This document shows, one piece after another, positions 19,656 through 30,448 of a DNA stretch of 64,000 bases. The stretch comes from Auriscalpium vulgare (taxonomy: Eukaryota > Basidiomycota > Agaricomycetes > Russulales > Auriscalpiaceae): contig JAHBBC010000005.1 in the NCBI GenBank assembly GCA_019915015.1, positions 1,364,001 to 1,428,000 of the forward strand, given 5' to 3'. The position numbers were made by a program, and so were the translations under genes. The notes under the pieces are model-generated. The model had not been told where the DNA came from. It made no database searches and saw only the letters and a program-made list of their open reading frames with translations. How positions within the stretch are numbered: position 1 is the first letter of the stretch; each line of letters starts with the position of its first letter.

Positions 19656-22600
19656 ATGGCCGCTGCATTTCCAGGCTCGCCAGCTCCTCGTCGAACAAAC
19701 CGCGCAACACCACGCCCGTCCAGCGGCTTCTCACCACCGCCTCGGCGCGTCGGCCGCCTCGGAAGCAGCAAGCCCGCCTCCAGGCTCGCCACCCCCGTCA
19801 GAGGTGTCGACCGCCCATCATTGATACGGGAGGATGATTCTGTAGCCAGTATGGACGTGGATGAGGGTGAACACCAGCTTGACCGTGGTTTGCGGCCGGA
19901 CACCGTGTTCGCTAGAGCCCACGAGCTGCTAGTCGTGTTCCACGCTCAGTTGCCCACGGAGGTACGGCAGGTGCTAAGGAACGCAGGTGCGTGGCGTGGG
20001 GCTTGCTGTGCGAAGTCATTGAGCTTTGAATGTCATCAGATTTCATCCGCGAGGATTACGCAGGGGATATCGATTCTTTGACAGGCTTTGCCGTGGTGGT
20101 TACATCGCAGACGTGTTTCGTGTGGCAACACTCCCAGGTGCGTCTCCTACGATAAGTGAGTGTGTTCGCGGGACTCACGGCTTGGAATGTAGGCCTTGTC
20201 TGGTGTACCAACTTGCTACATCTTCTCATGTCCACCCGACTACTCGCAAAGGGCACCCTTCCAGGCATTTGTTCCATACGGGGTCTCACGAGAGCCTGGA
20301 TTGATACTCCTGTCGTCGTCTGGAGAAATACGCTTCTGGGACAGTATTGGCATCGGCCTTGCCGGAGGCGAACATTTCAACAAAACCCAACTTGAACTAG
20401 AGTCCGGGGAGACTGCCACATCTTTGACGAGATCGGACGTAAGCTCCTGCTCCTACCTAGCCTTTGTATGTACTGAGTTTTTTTTAGCCCCAGACTTACA
20501 TAGCGTCAACGTCGCGCGGGCGTATGTTCCGGTTGACGTTGACCTCCTCCGGGGGAAAATATCACCTAGCGTCGCGCATTTTCTCCCGCCCTCAATCTTC
20601 CTTGTTCATATCCCGCTTTCTGCCGTCCTTGTGGTCAAATCCTATCATGCCCCCGGAGTCTGGCAACATAACAGCCATTGCTCTGGGCTCTAAGAATACA
20701 CTTGGGACGGATGTATGGGCTCTGGTTGACTCTCGCCTGCAGAAATGGACAGTGGCTACTGAGGGGTGGGAGGAAATTGTCCTGGAAGATGACATTGCGT
20801 CGATAATCCAGCCTGCGATCCAGCAAACGCTTCGAGACGCTGCGGCTGTGGCTTACTTGGATCTCGAACTGATTGACTTGGCAGTTGACGCGTGAGACGA
20901 CTTTCGCTTTCAATAGTTTTACATGTGCTGATTTGCACATTAGCACCGGCAAGCTAGTCGTGTTGACCTCCCACGCTGGCATCGGAGAAGACGAGGACAT
21001 GGGCATGGGTTCTGTCCCTCGCCGAATATACGACATTGTGCTCCTTTCTCAGCTCGCCGAATCTTTCAAAGTCGAGAAGCTCATAAATGTGCCTTATCAA
21101 AGCGTTCGTGAAGTTTCCAATGCTGGTTGAGCAAACATTTGACTTCATGACGACTGCGCAGACGTTCGGTGCGTCGGAGGCACCCATGCATCCTCAGTTA
21201 CAGTCAGTTTTGGATGGTATACTATTGGTCGTTCAATTTGGCGATGCCATCACGTTCTGTGCTCGAGGTTCGCGTCTGCTTCTACCGTGGTGGACGGCCC
21301 TAATCAGCTTCCGTACAGACAACAACTGGAAGGACCGGATTGAGCTCAAGTCGGCCACCGACCGAACGCTAGGTGTTGGGGTTGTTGCGGGCCAGAGTGA
21401 ACTTTTGGTTCTGACAGCGTCGACCGTGATCAAAGCCTCTATTGATTTTGAGGAAGTCCTCAAATATGATGCCGAGTGGGTTTTGCACTGATTTTGACGC
21501 ACCTGCAAATCATTGACTAGTGTGTGTGAACTTCAGGACGGGAAGGAGCAACCTCGTGAAGTCCATTATGACCCAAGCTATCATGTATGGGTCGATTCCA
21601 GAGGTACACATCTCTTTCAGGACAATAGGCGTGTGTGCTTGACCAAGTCTTTAGAATCCACTCCGCTTTACTTTCCCTCCCGAGGTCGAAGAGGAGAGTC
21701 TTATGGCCGGTGCGTCATCGCTGAGCCGTGCTATCCTCGAGTCAGGCAAGTCTTTATCTTGTTTCGGAGGCGTCGGGACGCTGATGAGAGGCGTCGTCCA
21801 TAGATCATGAAGTGGTACGCCCGAACAATGACTTGACAACGCAAATCGTTGGACGAAAGGAGAGGATGAGTTTCTTGATCAAGTTCATCAACGAGAATGG
21901 TGTTTTGGGCAAAGTAAGGAGGCCTTCTTATGGATATCTTTCATGTCATACTCATGATAGCTCCCCAGTTCTCCCAAAGGAGCCGACAACTTCTGGCAAT
22001 TGACGCAGAAAAGCTCTACGCAGCGCAGCAACTCTGGCTCCGCCTCAACGAGTTGTTGTTGTAAGCAAATTAGGGTTCATGTTCCGGATGTGTATTGATC
22101 TGTCTGCAGGCAAGGACACTCATATAGCGTGTTGAACGATGCCGTTTGCAACTACATGAACCAAGCCGGTGAAGGCCACCATGAAGACTTCATGCGAGCC
22201 TTTTTCCGTCTACGGGTGGGGGACCTGGGCAAGCTCTTGCCTCAAGTTAGAGATATCACTAGGACATCTTTGAATGAAGTACCCACGAGCGCAGCCACTA
22301 TCCTACCGGAGGCGAACAACGTCGTCTTGGTAGGTATTTCTAGCAGAGGCTTGTCTAGTGAGCTGACAGTACTGGACAGACTATTCTCACGTCCGCGCTC
22401 GAATATCGGGAGTACAACAAGGGGGTGTACGGTATACAGATGCCATTCATCAAGCCGTGGACCAGCAAGTCCGAGGTCGTGAATGTCGTCCTGGAGCTCT
22501 TTGACCTGACCACCACGTTCGCTGAGTCAACGGCTGGAGACAGTGGCGCCCGTGGCTCCGGGAACCCGAAAGCTCAACTGCCTGAACTTGCAGCAGTGTT

Positions 22601-24284
22601 GTTCGCATGTATTCATGAGCGCTTGGAGTGGTTGCAAAGGTCCGCAACTGCTCCTCGATCTACTCATCAGAAAAGAGCTCATGTGTATCGCAGTTCAATA
22701 GCCAGCGATGAGCCAGGGACAGAACGCGAGAAAACCGCGCTGGAGGAACGCTTCAAGCAGCTGCGGCCGGAAGTCCTTGACACGCTTCGTATGCTTAGCC
22801 TTTCTCATCCTCGCAACATGCCTCATGCTCTGGTACAGGGAGAAATGGGTTTGCCGATCAGGCATTTCAACTAGCCGAGCAGTATCGGGATTTCCGGAGC
22901 TTGGCTGCCCTCTGCCACAAGGACGGCGCTTACCCTCCAGAGCAAAACCCTAATGCTACTAAGATCGATGACTACATCGCAAGATTCAGGGACGAATTCA
23001 CGGAGGAGTTATACCAGTGGTATATCGAGCACGGTGCGTCTCACTCTACACCCATTTAATTTGGTTCTGAGCAATATTGTCAGGTGAATTGCGAACTATG
23101 TTCGCCCAGGAGGATGCCCACAGCGACTATCTCGACCGCTTTTTTGCCAAGCATTCCGTTCCAGCTGTGTCGTGGATCCATGACCTGAACAAATACAAAT
23201 ACAACTCAGCCGCCGAATCACTTTTGACGGAGGCTGGGAGATCTGATGAGTTGGCCGCAAAGCAGGTAGGCGCACGTCATGGCGGCGAGCTCTACATGGG
23301 ACTGAACCCTTGCAGCTCATGCTCAGCATTGGAAAGCTAGCGCATCTCGCGCAACTGCAAGACGATGAGTACACCCAGGATGAGTCCTTACTGGAGGGTA
23401 AAGTCTTCTCAAATTGTGTTTGCTATGCGCTGACCATCGGTCGGCATGCAGCTTTCCACGACGGTCTCGACTTCATCAGCGTGCACGAGACTCTCCTTGA
23501 CGATCTCAAGTCGGCATTGACTAATGTGCGCGGAAAGCAGACTGTGGACAAGCAGGTCGACACAATCTACCGGACGAAGGCATCCAGGCTCGCCGATCCC
23601 AGGGCCTTGTCATTCGTGAGTAGTCAGACATTCTTCGCCGTGTTGCCTTCATCTTGCGATAGGTTTTCAAACGTCTGGTGCGAGCGCTCTTACAAGGAAA
23701 AGCGCTCTCCGTTGAGGACATGGCCGACGTGCTGTCTTTGAAAGATAACGCTGAATCCCCTGATGACTTTGCGACTGCGCTGCACTTGCTCGCACAAGTC
23801 GAGGTGCGAGGTTCGGATGTCATGAGGCTTGCGGCGACTGATGTTTCATTAGAATCTCCCAGAGGCCAGGCGTCTCGCCGCGTTTAGGACAGCGTGGCGA
23901 AGGATATATATCAGTGACGAGTACGTTCGCTTTGTCTGTCATATCCCTTTATCAATGTTTTGCTTCAGCTGGGATTTCATTCGGCAAACTGCCGGAGTGA
24001 CAGATGCGGAGATCAATGAACGTTTCCGAAATACTGCGATGTTTAACGCGCTCGCCGCGACGCTACCTAAGCGCCATCAACCCGCTGGGTACGTCCTCAA
24101 GCCAAGCGACGCGCTCCCTACTCCGTCGGCAGAAGAGATATCTTCCCGCTGGCCGGGTATGACGCCGGAGCAGGTGGAGACCCTGGTTGCGGATTACGAA
24201 GCTGAGAGCAGGCAACTGGAAGAGTACAATCTGGATGATGCGTTCCAACGGGCGCAAGAGATACTGTCGGATGCGTTTATGTAG
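19656..24284 (+). CDS. NUP133: Nucleoporin Nup133 (Y-complex subunit)
   Basis: This is a structural subunit of the outer-ring Y (Nup84/Nup107) complex of the nuclear pore. It is 1194 aa from 21 exons: 19656-19986, 20040-20137, 20193-20438, 20488-20891, 20944-21103, 21162-21267, 21319-21475, 21537-21603, 21655-21745, 21804-21913, 21969-22060, 22110-22329, 22380-22639, 22694-22788, 22839-23033, 23084-23265, 23316-23397, 23452-23615, 23663-23803, 23853-23920 and 23969-24284. The N-terminal half is the beta-propeller (stretches such as RFWDSIGIG and DVWALVDSRLQKW), and the C-terminal half is the alpha-helical solenoid. Length is close to that of other Nup133 proteins. One intron (21746-21803) uses a GC donor. 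The start codon follows a Ser/Pro/Arg-rich disordered N-terminus; in-frame codons upstream exist but overlap the shared promoter. Confidence 0.92.
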
Positions 24285-24361
24285 TTTAGTTCTTCGACGA
24301 CGTGGCAGTCGTTGTGATATATGCTTACCACAATCGCCGAAGCTGCTCATGATGCTGCATC

Positions 24362-24909
24362 TCAGCCGGACAGCCGCGCCTTGAAGTTCTGATAATGCAC
24401 ACGGAAGGCAAGTTTTATCTCCTCGATGCTACGGCGCCTAAGCTCCTGCGCGTACTCCTCCTGGCGCTCGGCCTCCTGCAGTACCCAATTGCGGTAGAAC
24501 GTTGCGACAGCCCGCTCCTGCATTTCGGGGGCAGCACTCTCCGGCAGAGAACCCAGCGCAGCGGCCTTTCCAGCATTGAACCGCGTATTGCTCTACAGGA
24601 TAGGTGAGCCCACACTCTGGCCCGTCGTGAGCATGAACTCACATCCGTCCAAAAAGCGTGATTCCAGCTGTCCAGCTGCTGCCTCTGGAGCTTCCATTGG
24701 TACTCCCGCGTGTCCCCTCTGAATTCACTGAGGGAATATGGGTGTCGCAGCTCTTCGTCCGTGGGGGGGAGGGGGTCGTCGTAGAGGATAGGACGGATGT
24801 TAGATATGGGGTCCGGAGGGGCGACGCGGTTCAACCGCACAGATGATGAGTGAAGTGTGCGCAGGGCGATGCAGGCAGGCCCTGCTGAACGTCCGAGCAC
24901 GACGAGCAT
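24362..24909 (-). CDS. COA8: COA8-family mitochondrial protein (cytochrome c oxidase assembly)
   Basis: The protein is 165 aa from two exons (24909-24643 and 24592-24362). The N-terminus is Arg/Ser-rich without acidic residues, as in a mitochondrial presequence. It is followed by the family core PPDPISNIRPILYDD, then HPYSLSEF, and the tryptophan block SWNHAFWTD that continues into exon 2. COA8 (APOPT1) in animals is a mitochondrial factor protecting complex IV assembly under oxidative stress; the same role here is inferred from homology. The C-terminal half is a charged helix rich in Glu, Gln and Arg. The gene is convergent with NUP133, with stops 77 bases apart. Confidence 0.85.
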
Positions 24910-25424
24910 GGCCGCTGCTGTCGAAAGTCGAGCCGCTGCCCAAGGAATTGTCTAGCCGAGACCCGCAAGTTGCCGAGCGATGCCACAAGCGCGTCGCTCG
25001 AACTTCATGACAACTCAAGACAAAGATGTGGCAGCGTGCGCCAGTTCTACTGATTGGTCGCGGTCAACACATGTATGGCACAACTCGATGGCTTTTTCCA
25101 TTGACGCGGTTGCAGTTGTCACCGAGTCAAGCATATACCCCCTCGGTCCACATTTATCCGTCCTATCCGAGCTGTGGCGAGCATGCAGGTCATCAAATGC
25201 ACAACAAGGAGCTCAGCCGTCGCCCACCGTGCGGCACCGGGTATATTCAGGGCTTATATCTCAAGAGCAAGCTGCAGGAGAACATGGGGCTTACGCCTGA
25301 GGGCGCTCATCCGCGGCGTGGTTGAACGTAAAGGCGCCTGCGACATGATCGGCCTCGCCACAACCTGCTAGTTGCTTGACTGGATATCATATCCCCTCTT
25401 CTCTAGCCACACAGAACCTCAGTA
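24910..25424. other. Intergenic region with a doubtful 99-codon frame
   Basis: This lies between the divergent COA8 and C2-kinase genes. A frame at 25026-25325 (99 codons, Tyr/Pro/His-rich middle) is open, but I recognise no family, and its base use does not stand out. It is probably the shared promoter region. Confidence 0.4.
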
Positions 25425-27448
25425 ATGGTGGACCTCATAGTGCTGGAAGGTAAGCAATAAAGCTCACGTTTTGTAACTGGCGGACAACTTTCTCCGGAGG
25501 TGTCAACCTATCCTTCTTTGAGGAGAAATATCTTCGCCGTCTCTCGGGGGAGACCGTCCACGCATCTGTTGCCATTGAGGGAGAACTCAAACTCAAGACT
25601 CACTCCATCTTGTATGATCTTGAACTCTCGTGGGAGGTGTGTCTAGAGATGTGAGTGACTTCTTATCTTCGATACTGTGCGCTATGTTGAACGAGTGTGA
25701 AACAACCCGCAGCCCTGCGCATCCTTGGTCCACCGTCGCAGTCGCCTTCTATCAAGACAAAGAGCCATCCGGCCCCTTTGAGAGCAGCAAGATCGCCGAA
25801 GCGTGCTTCCAAGCGTCAAATCTATGTGAACTCGTCGGTCCCATGCGTGTGTCGTCTGCCTGACAGCACAACAGCCAGGCGGAGTCCACTTATTGCGTTC
25901 CGAGATGATGCAGAGCTGGGTCACATCTCTCTTCAGATCCAACGGTCTGTTGCTGCGGCTGTCTCGCGATCGGACACACCGATGGATCTCTCACTGCCTG
26001 TTTCTCTCAAAGAATTTCTGGCAATCGAACGCTATGAAGGACCAACAGATCCGGACGATGTCTGGAAGCGCATGTTGCCATCTTTTTCGTCGCGCGGGCT
26101 TCATATTTTGTTTCCCTTTTTGCCGCCCAACGGAGGGTGCTCTCCATTTCGACCCTCATCTCTTCCGCCACCAGAGGACCCCTTCCAGCCAACCGAGACT
26201 GAAGCATTCATCTATTCAACGGATCCAAACAGGAGGGTACACTCGATGAACACTGTATGTTGATAGTCACTCTCGCTGGAGCGCCAGCTCACGCAATGTC
26301 ACAGAGGAATTTAGTGCGGCACGCTTATGATCGTCACAACCGACTCGTCGTCATCGAGGTGGTTGAAAAAGACAGTGAGGAGATCAACATTCTGCGATTC
26401 CTCAACTCGCCGTCACTCCGGTCTGACAGGTCGAACCACACTATTCCGTTGCTCGACGTCATCGAGGCAACAAATTGCACATATATCATCGAACCGGCAT
26501 GGGGACTGGAGCCGTTTCATACACTCTTGTGGCAGGTTGATGATTACTACAATGTGACTATCCAGACGCTCGAGGTAAGTACGCCGGTCTGTTCAATCCT
26601 GTTTTCGTGCCTAACACAATTGACAGGCTCTATCCTTCATGCACGAGAACAGAGTTTTCTACCGAGTACAATCTCTGAGTTCCTGCGCAATAGCTCGAGA
26701 ACTGACAGGACATCACACAGGATTTCTCCACGCTCAACGTTGTCGGGAACCACGACAAAGTTTGGTTGTGGAACAGTGACTTAGCGCCGACTCCTATACT
26801 CTCGAAATTTGACATGCGCGTCGGCATCATCGACTTTGGAATCTCGAAACAATTTCCTCTGGACACGCCTCTCACGGAATGCGTTGCAAACGAATATTGC
26901 GGAACAATGGATTTCATTGCTCCTGAGGTTACAGCGAGCGCCAGGAGATCACGAAGGGCCCGGTGGATGTACGTATCAGTACCTCACGATCGCTCGACCC
27001 TCACCTCAGTTCGTTCAGATTTATGGTTTGGGAGCGACTGCTTTGAAAGCCCTTGAACATGAGCGCAATTTTGTCCATTGGCACGAAGTCAGTTGCATAA
27101 ACCTGTTTATCAGTCGCCACCTATTCACAGTTTTACAAGGATTATCCACGCTACAATGGGGGGACACATGCAATCTTCGTTCTGGACGAGTTTGTGCCTG
27201 AATACCAGCGTCTGCTCGAGGAGCTTGTGGACGCAAACCCACTTCGTCGGCCATCCGCGTCCTCTGCGTTGAAGAAATTCCAGAACTTGCGCGACAGGGT
27301 GCCGCAGAGTATACTCTTTGCGCCCGAGGGGGGCTATCCAAAGGACCTGAGCGGCTTGAGGGAAGAGTTGTCGGTGCAAGTGCCAGTTGCTAAGGAGTCT
27401 GGGAGCGTGAAAGGAGACTGTTACAGTATCCAGAATAGACGTCAATGA
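25425..27448 (+). CDS. C2 domain plus divergent protein-kinase-like domain, probable pseudokinase
   Basis: The protein is 540 aa from nine exons: 25425-25449, 25500-25650, 25713-25825, 25875-26254, 26305-26574, 26627-26665, 26709-26927, 26980-27087 and 27131-27448. Residues 1 to about 140 read as a C2 beta-sandwich: it opens DLIVLEGVNL, has alternating strands, and ends in ELGHISLQI. The rest matches the basidiomycete-expanded kinase-like family (IIEPAWG hinge region, an RRPSA motif near the end). DFG (368-370) and IAPE are kept, and the catalytic loop has Asp327. The VAIK lysine position is Glu241 (VVIEVV), the HRD histidine is Tyr325, and no glycine loop is visible. Catalysis is therefore doubtful. 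The C2 part suggests membrane or lipid binding. Exon 3-4 and 7-8 junctions are inferred from frame and are the least certain. Confidence 0.68.
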
Positions 27449-27716
27449 AGTAAGTGTGTGAGCACGCGTCGTGCGGTCCGCCGTGTTAGCTACTAGGAAC
27501 GGGCGTTGTTGACGACGACCAGGTGAAAGAGCTTGCAGGTGTTGTGAGTGTTTGCGGTACCGCATGCTACGGTGATTCTGGATGCGTGCCAGCGGGAATT
27601 AGTAAGTGTTTCCAAACGATATAGCTTGCTCGCCTCGCTCCGCCCCGAGGTCGGTGATGCACGTTGGACCGACATATAATAATATGCAGCCACGAGCTTT
27701 CCTACGTATCGTAGAA

Positions 27717-28773
27717 CTACCTCAAAGCGTACCTGGACCAAATGTCAACGACCAATTATAGAGAATCGAACAGTGATACGTACATCTTCACCATGAAGAG
27801 ACCCGGAGGTAATCCAGTCTGCACCTGTTGATGCACAAGACTGAGCCCTGCCTCTCGAAAGACCCTTTTCCACGCCAGATCAGACCTTGAAATATGTCAG
27901 CAATCGTATGATAGTCGATAAACTGACTGATGGCATACCGCGTCACACTCGAGTCTTCTTCATCGAACTCTACAGCCTCAGTGTGTTCGTCTTTGTCGCT
28001 GCACACGTTTTCTTTGACCACGATCACGCTTTGGGCATCCCGAAGCGAAGATCTGCTGCGTCGGAGGAAGGCGACCAGGTCTGGGTCTGTCATGTACATG
28101 AGGCACCATTGGCACCACAAAACATCGAACCCTCCCTCGTCGGCCCCGTCTGGGAGTGCGTAACCCACACGGCCGAGAAACTTTGCAGTCCCAACAGGAT
28201 TCGCGGGGTCGAACGCCTGGAGGGTACCTTGGTAAAAGGTGACGCTGCGCGATCCATCCGAAATCCCCTTCCACTTGCGGACCCCATTTTCAGATGAGGG
28301 CTCAGCGTTCGTGCTCTCCTTGCCCCGGGAGAGTGCAACTTGAACCAAAGACTCGACAGGCTCGAGTAAAACGACATCGGAGATGAGCGGCAGGAGGGTA
28401 TCCGCTGTGACACGTCCGACGCCTGCGCCGACGTCCAATGCGCGCGATCTCCGCGTTCGCGCTGGTGGACGAAGGGGGCGGATGGCGGATGGAACGGTGG
28501 ACAGAAATGGAAGCAGATGCAAGAGGAATTGGCGAGAGCCCAGCGACTCGACGCGTGGAAGAGACTACAAGAAAAACAATCAGACGACAATCTGTACTAT
28601 GAACGGTATTATACTCACTCCGGTGCCGTATCCGCCTGCAAGAAGTATGAGATCGCTCAGAAATAGCGATCGAGCCGAGGATAGGGCAAACCTAGAACGC
28701 CGTCATCGTTCGCCGGCCGAGACGCCCAGTATTTTATGCCGTCTTCGACAACGGGCTGTCTTTCACCGGACAT
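27717..28773 (-). CDS. TAE1: Protein N-terminal alpha-N-methyltransferase (NTM1/Tae1 family)
   Basis: This SAM-dependent enzyme methylates the alpha-amino group of proteins beginning (Met)-Xaa-Pro-Lys, including ribosomal proteins; yeast Tae1 is the counterpart. It is 280 aa from five exons (28773-28692, 28635-28619, 28564-27939, 27885-27784 and 27732-27717). Seen motifs are YWASRPANDDGVLGGYG at the N-terminus, motif I DVGAGVGRVT, the WCQWCLMYMTD block that lines the active site, VVKENV, and a C-terminus ending VKMYALR. All are typical of the family. Exon 2 is 17 bases and exon 5 is 16 bases. The start is 123 bases from the divergent CSM3 gene. Confidence 0.92.
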
Positions 28774-28896
28774 GGAATGGGAGTGTGTGCAGACTGTCTT
28801 CCGAGTCCACGCCGCGATGGCAGCGAGGGTGGGACCAAACAGGACCACATAACGCGTCAAGACACACACGCCGCGTCGAGGAGTCAATGCACAACG

Positions 28897-30349
28897 ATGG
28901 CCTCCGCAGACCTCGTCAACATCTGGGACGAACCCGCAGACCAAGTAACTCCGTCCAAGCGCGCTGTACCCATCGACATCGACGACACCGACGACGCCGA
29001 CGCGCCCTCCTCGCGCCTACACAAACGACCCGCGCTTTTCCTGCCATCCGACGAGTCCGACGATGAGGCCGCTGCCCCTCCCGCACGCCCAGATATTGAC
29101 GCTCTCTTTGACAATGCCGACGAACCCGATGCTATGGAAGCATTCCAGGATCTCGCGCCTGCACTCGATCTTGCCGCGCTCCGCCGCGAAGCCGACGCGC
29201 GCAATGCGCGTGCAGCACGCGCCGAGTTCGAGAAGCAGGTTCCGGCCGCCGCGACGCAGCCAAGTGGCTCCGATGGTAAGAAGAAGAAGGGAAAGGGAAG
29301 GGGCGGAGATGCCCTCGGCGACGGAGATGCTTCTGGCGAGGAGGAGGACAAGCCGAAGAAGAGGAAGCCATTGCCGAGGCTGGACGAGGCGCGTTTGCTG
29401 GGGAAGGATGGGTTTCCCCAGCTTGTCAAGGACACGAAGTACTGGAAGCCAAAGGGCAAGGGCCACGAGGTGCGCCCGGGCATGCCGTCTCAACTAACAT
29501 TCCTGACATTCCCTAGGCGTTGGATCTGGACAGAGTCCTTCAGACATACCAGTTCTGGGCCCACAAAATGTATCCGAAGATGAAGTTCAAGGACACTGTT
29601 GAACGAGTGGAGAAACTGTGCCATTCCAGGCGAATGCACGTACGTCCTCCAATGCTCATGTGTGGCGCTTCAGGCTTAGCCCATGATACCAGGTTGCCCT
29701 TAGTGTCTGGCGCGACCAAGAGAAAGGTCTCATAAACGGCATAGACCCATCGCTCCTGGAACCGGATGAGAAGGACGGTAATTCCGAATCTGAGGTGATC
29801 GACCTCACAGATGGCGCCGCCGCCAAGAAGTCGTCTCCGCAATCGTCTCGCAACTCCTCCCCAGTACCTGCCCGTACAGGACCCCGTGTCATCAAGATCG
29901 ACGACGAGGACGACCTGTTCTCGTCGTCTGCTCGCCGGGCGTCGCTTCCGCCTGCCACACCGTCTCCGGGCCCATCGACTACACCGTCTGACGACTTTGA
30001 CATGGATATGCTCGACATGGACGCGCTCCTGGAGGAAGAAGCCGCGATGCGTGCCGCTGCCGCCCCCGCCGTCCCCGCACCCACGCATGCATACAAGTCC
30101 AATGTGCCGGAAGATGACGATGAAGACCAGGCAATGTGGGATGCGTTGGACATGGAGGCCGCAGCCGCACCAAAGCCCATGCCACGAGAGCCGGCGAGAG
30201 TGGCTGATGAGGACGAGGACGACTTGTGGGACCTGATGCGAGAAGCCGAGCAACAGCAAAGCAGTGCAGCTGCAGTCACATCTGCTGCCTCGGTGCAAAA
30301 GCCGCCAACACCGACCAACGACGAGGGTTGGGATGACATGTACTTGTAG
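28897..30349 (+). CDS. CSM3: Replication fork protection component Csm3/Swi3 (TIPIN homologue)
   Basis: This is the partner of Tof1/Swi1 (Timeless) in the replication fork protection complex, which stabilises stalled forks and supports checkpoint signalling. It is 450 aa from exons 28897-29469, 29517-29639 and 29693-30349. The Swi3 domain runs from ARLLGKDGFPQL through YWKPKGKGHE and across the first intron to YQFWAHKMYPKMKFKDTVE. The N-terminus and the long C-terminus are acidic and low-complexity (Asp/Ser/Ala). The C-terminus ends in repeated DDLWDLM and DDMYL-type acidic motifs; their use in RPA or MCM binding is speculative. Confidence 0.92.
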
Positions 30350-30448
30350 ACTGTGTAATTGTGGCAACTCGACCATGCTTGTGAATATATTAAACATAAT
30401 TGCAAAATATTGAGGGGGAATGGTAGACGGTACACAGCAGACGAGCGT

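Noticed and set aside
19265..19903. 212-codon minus-strand frame
   Set aside because: It overlaps the starts of both PRCC-like and NUP133 genes and is composed of frame-shifted low-complexity sequence.
25026..25325. 99-codon frame as a small gene
   Set aside because: It has no family match or clear coding bias and lies in a divergent promoter region.
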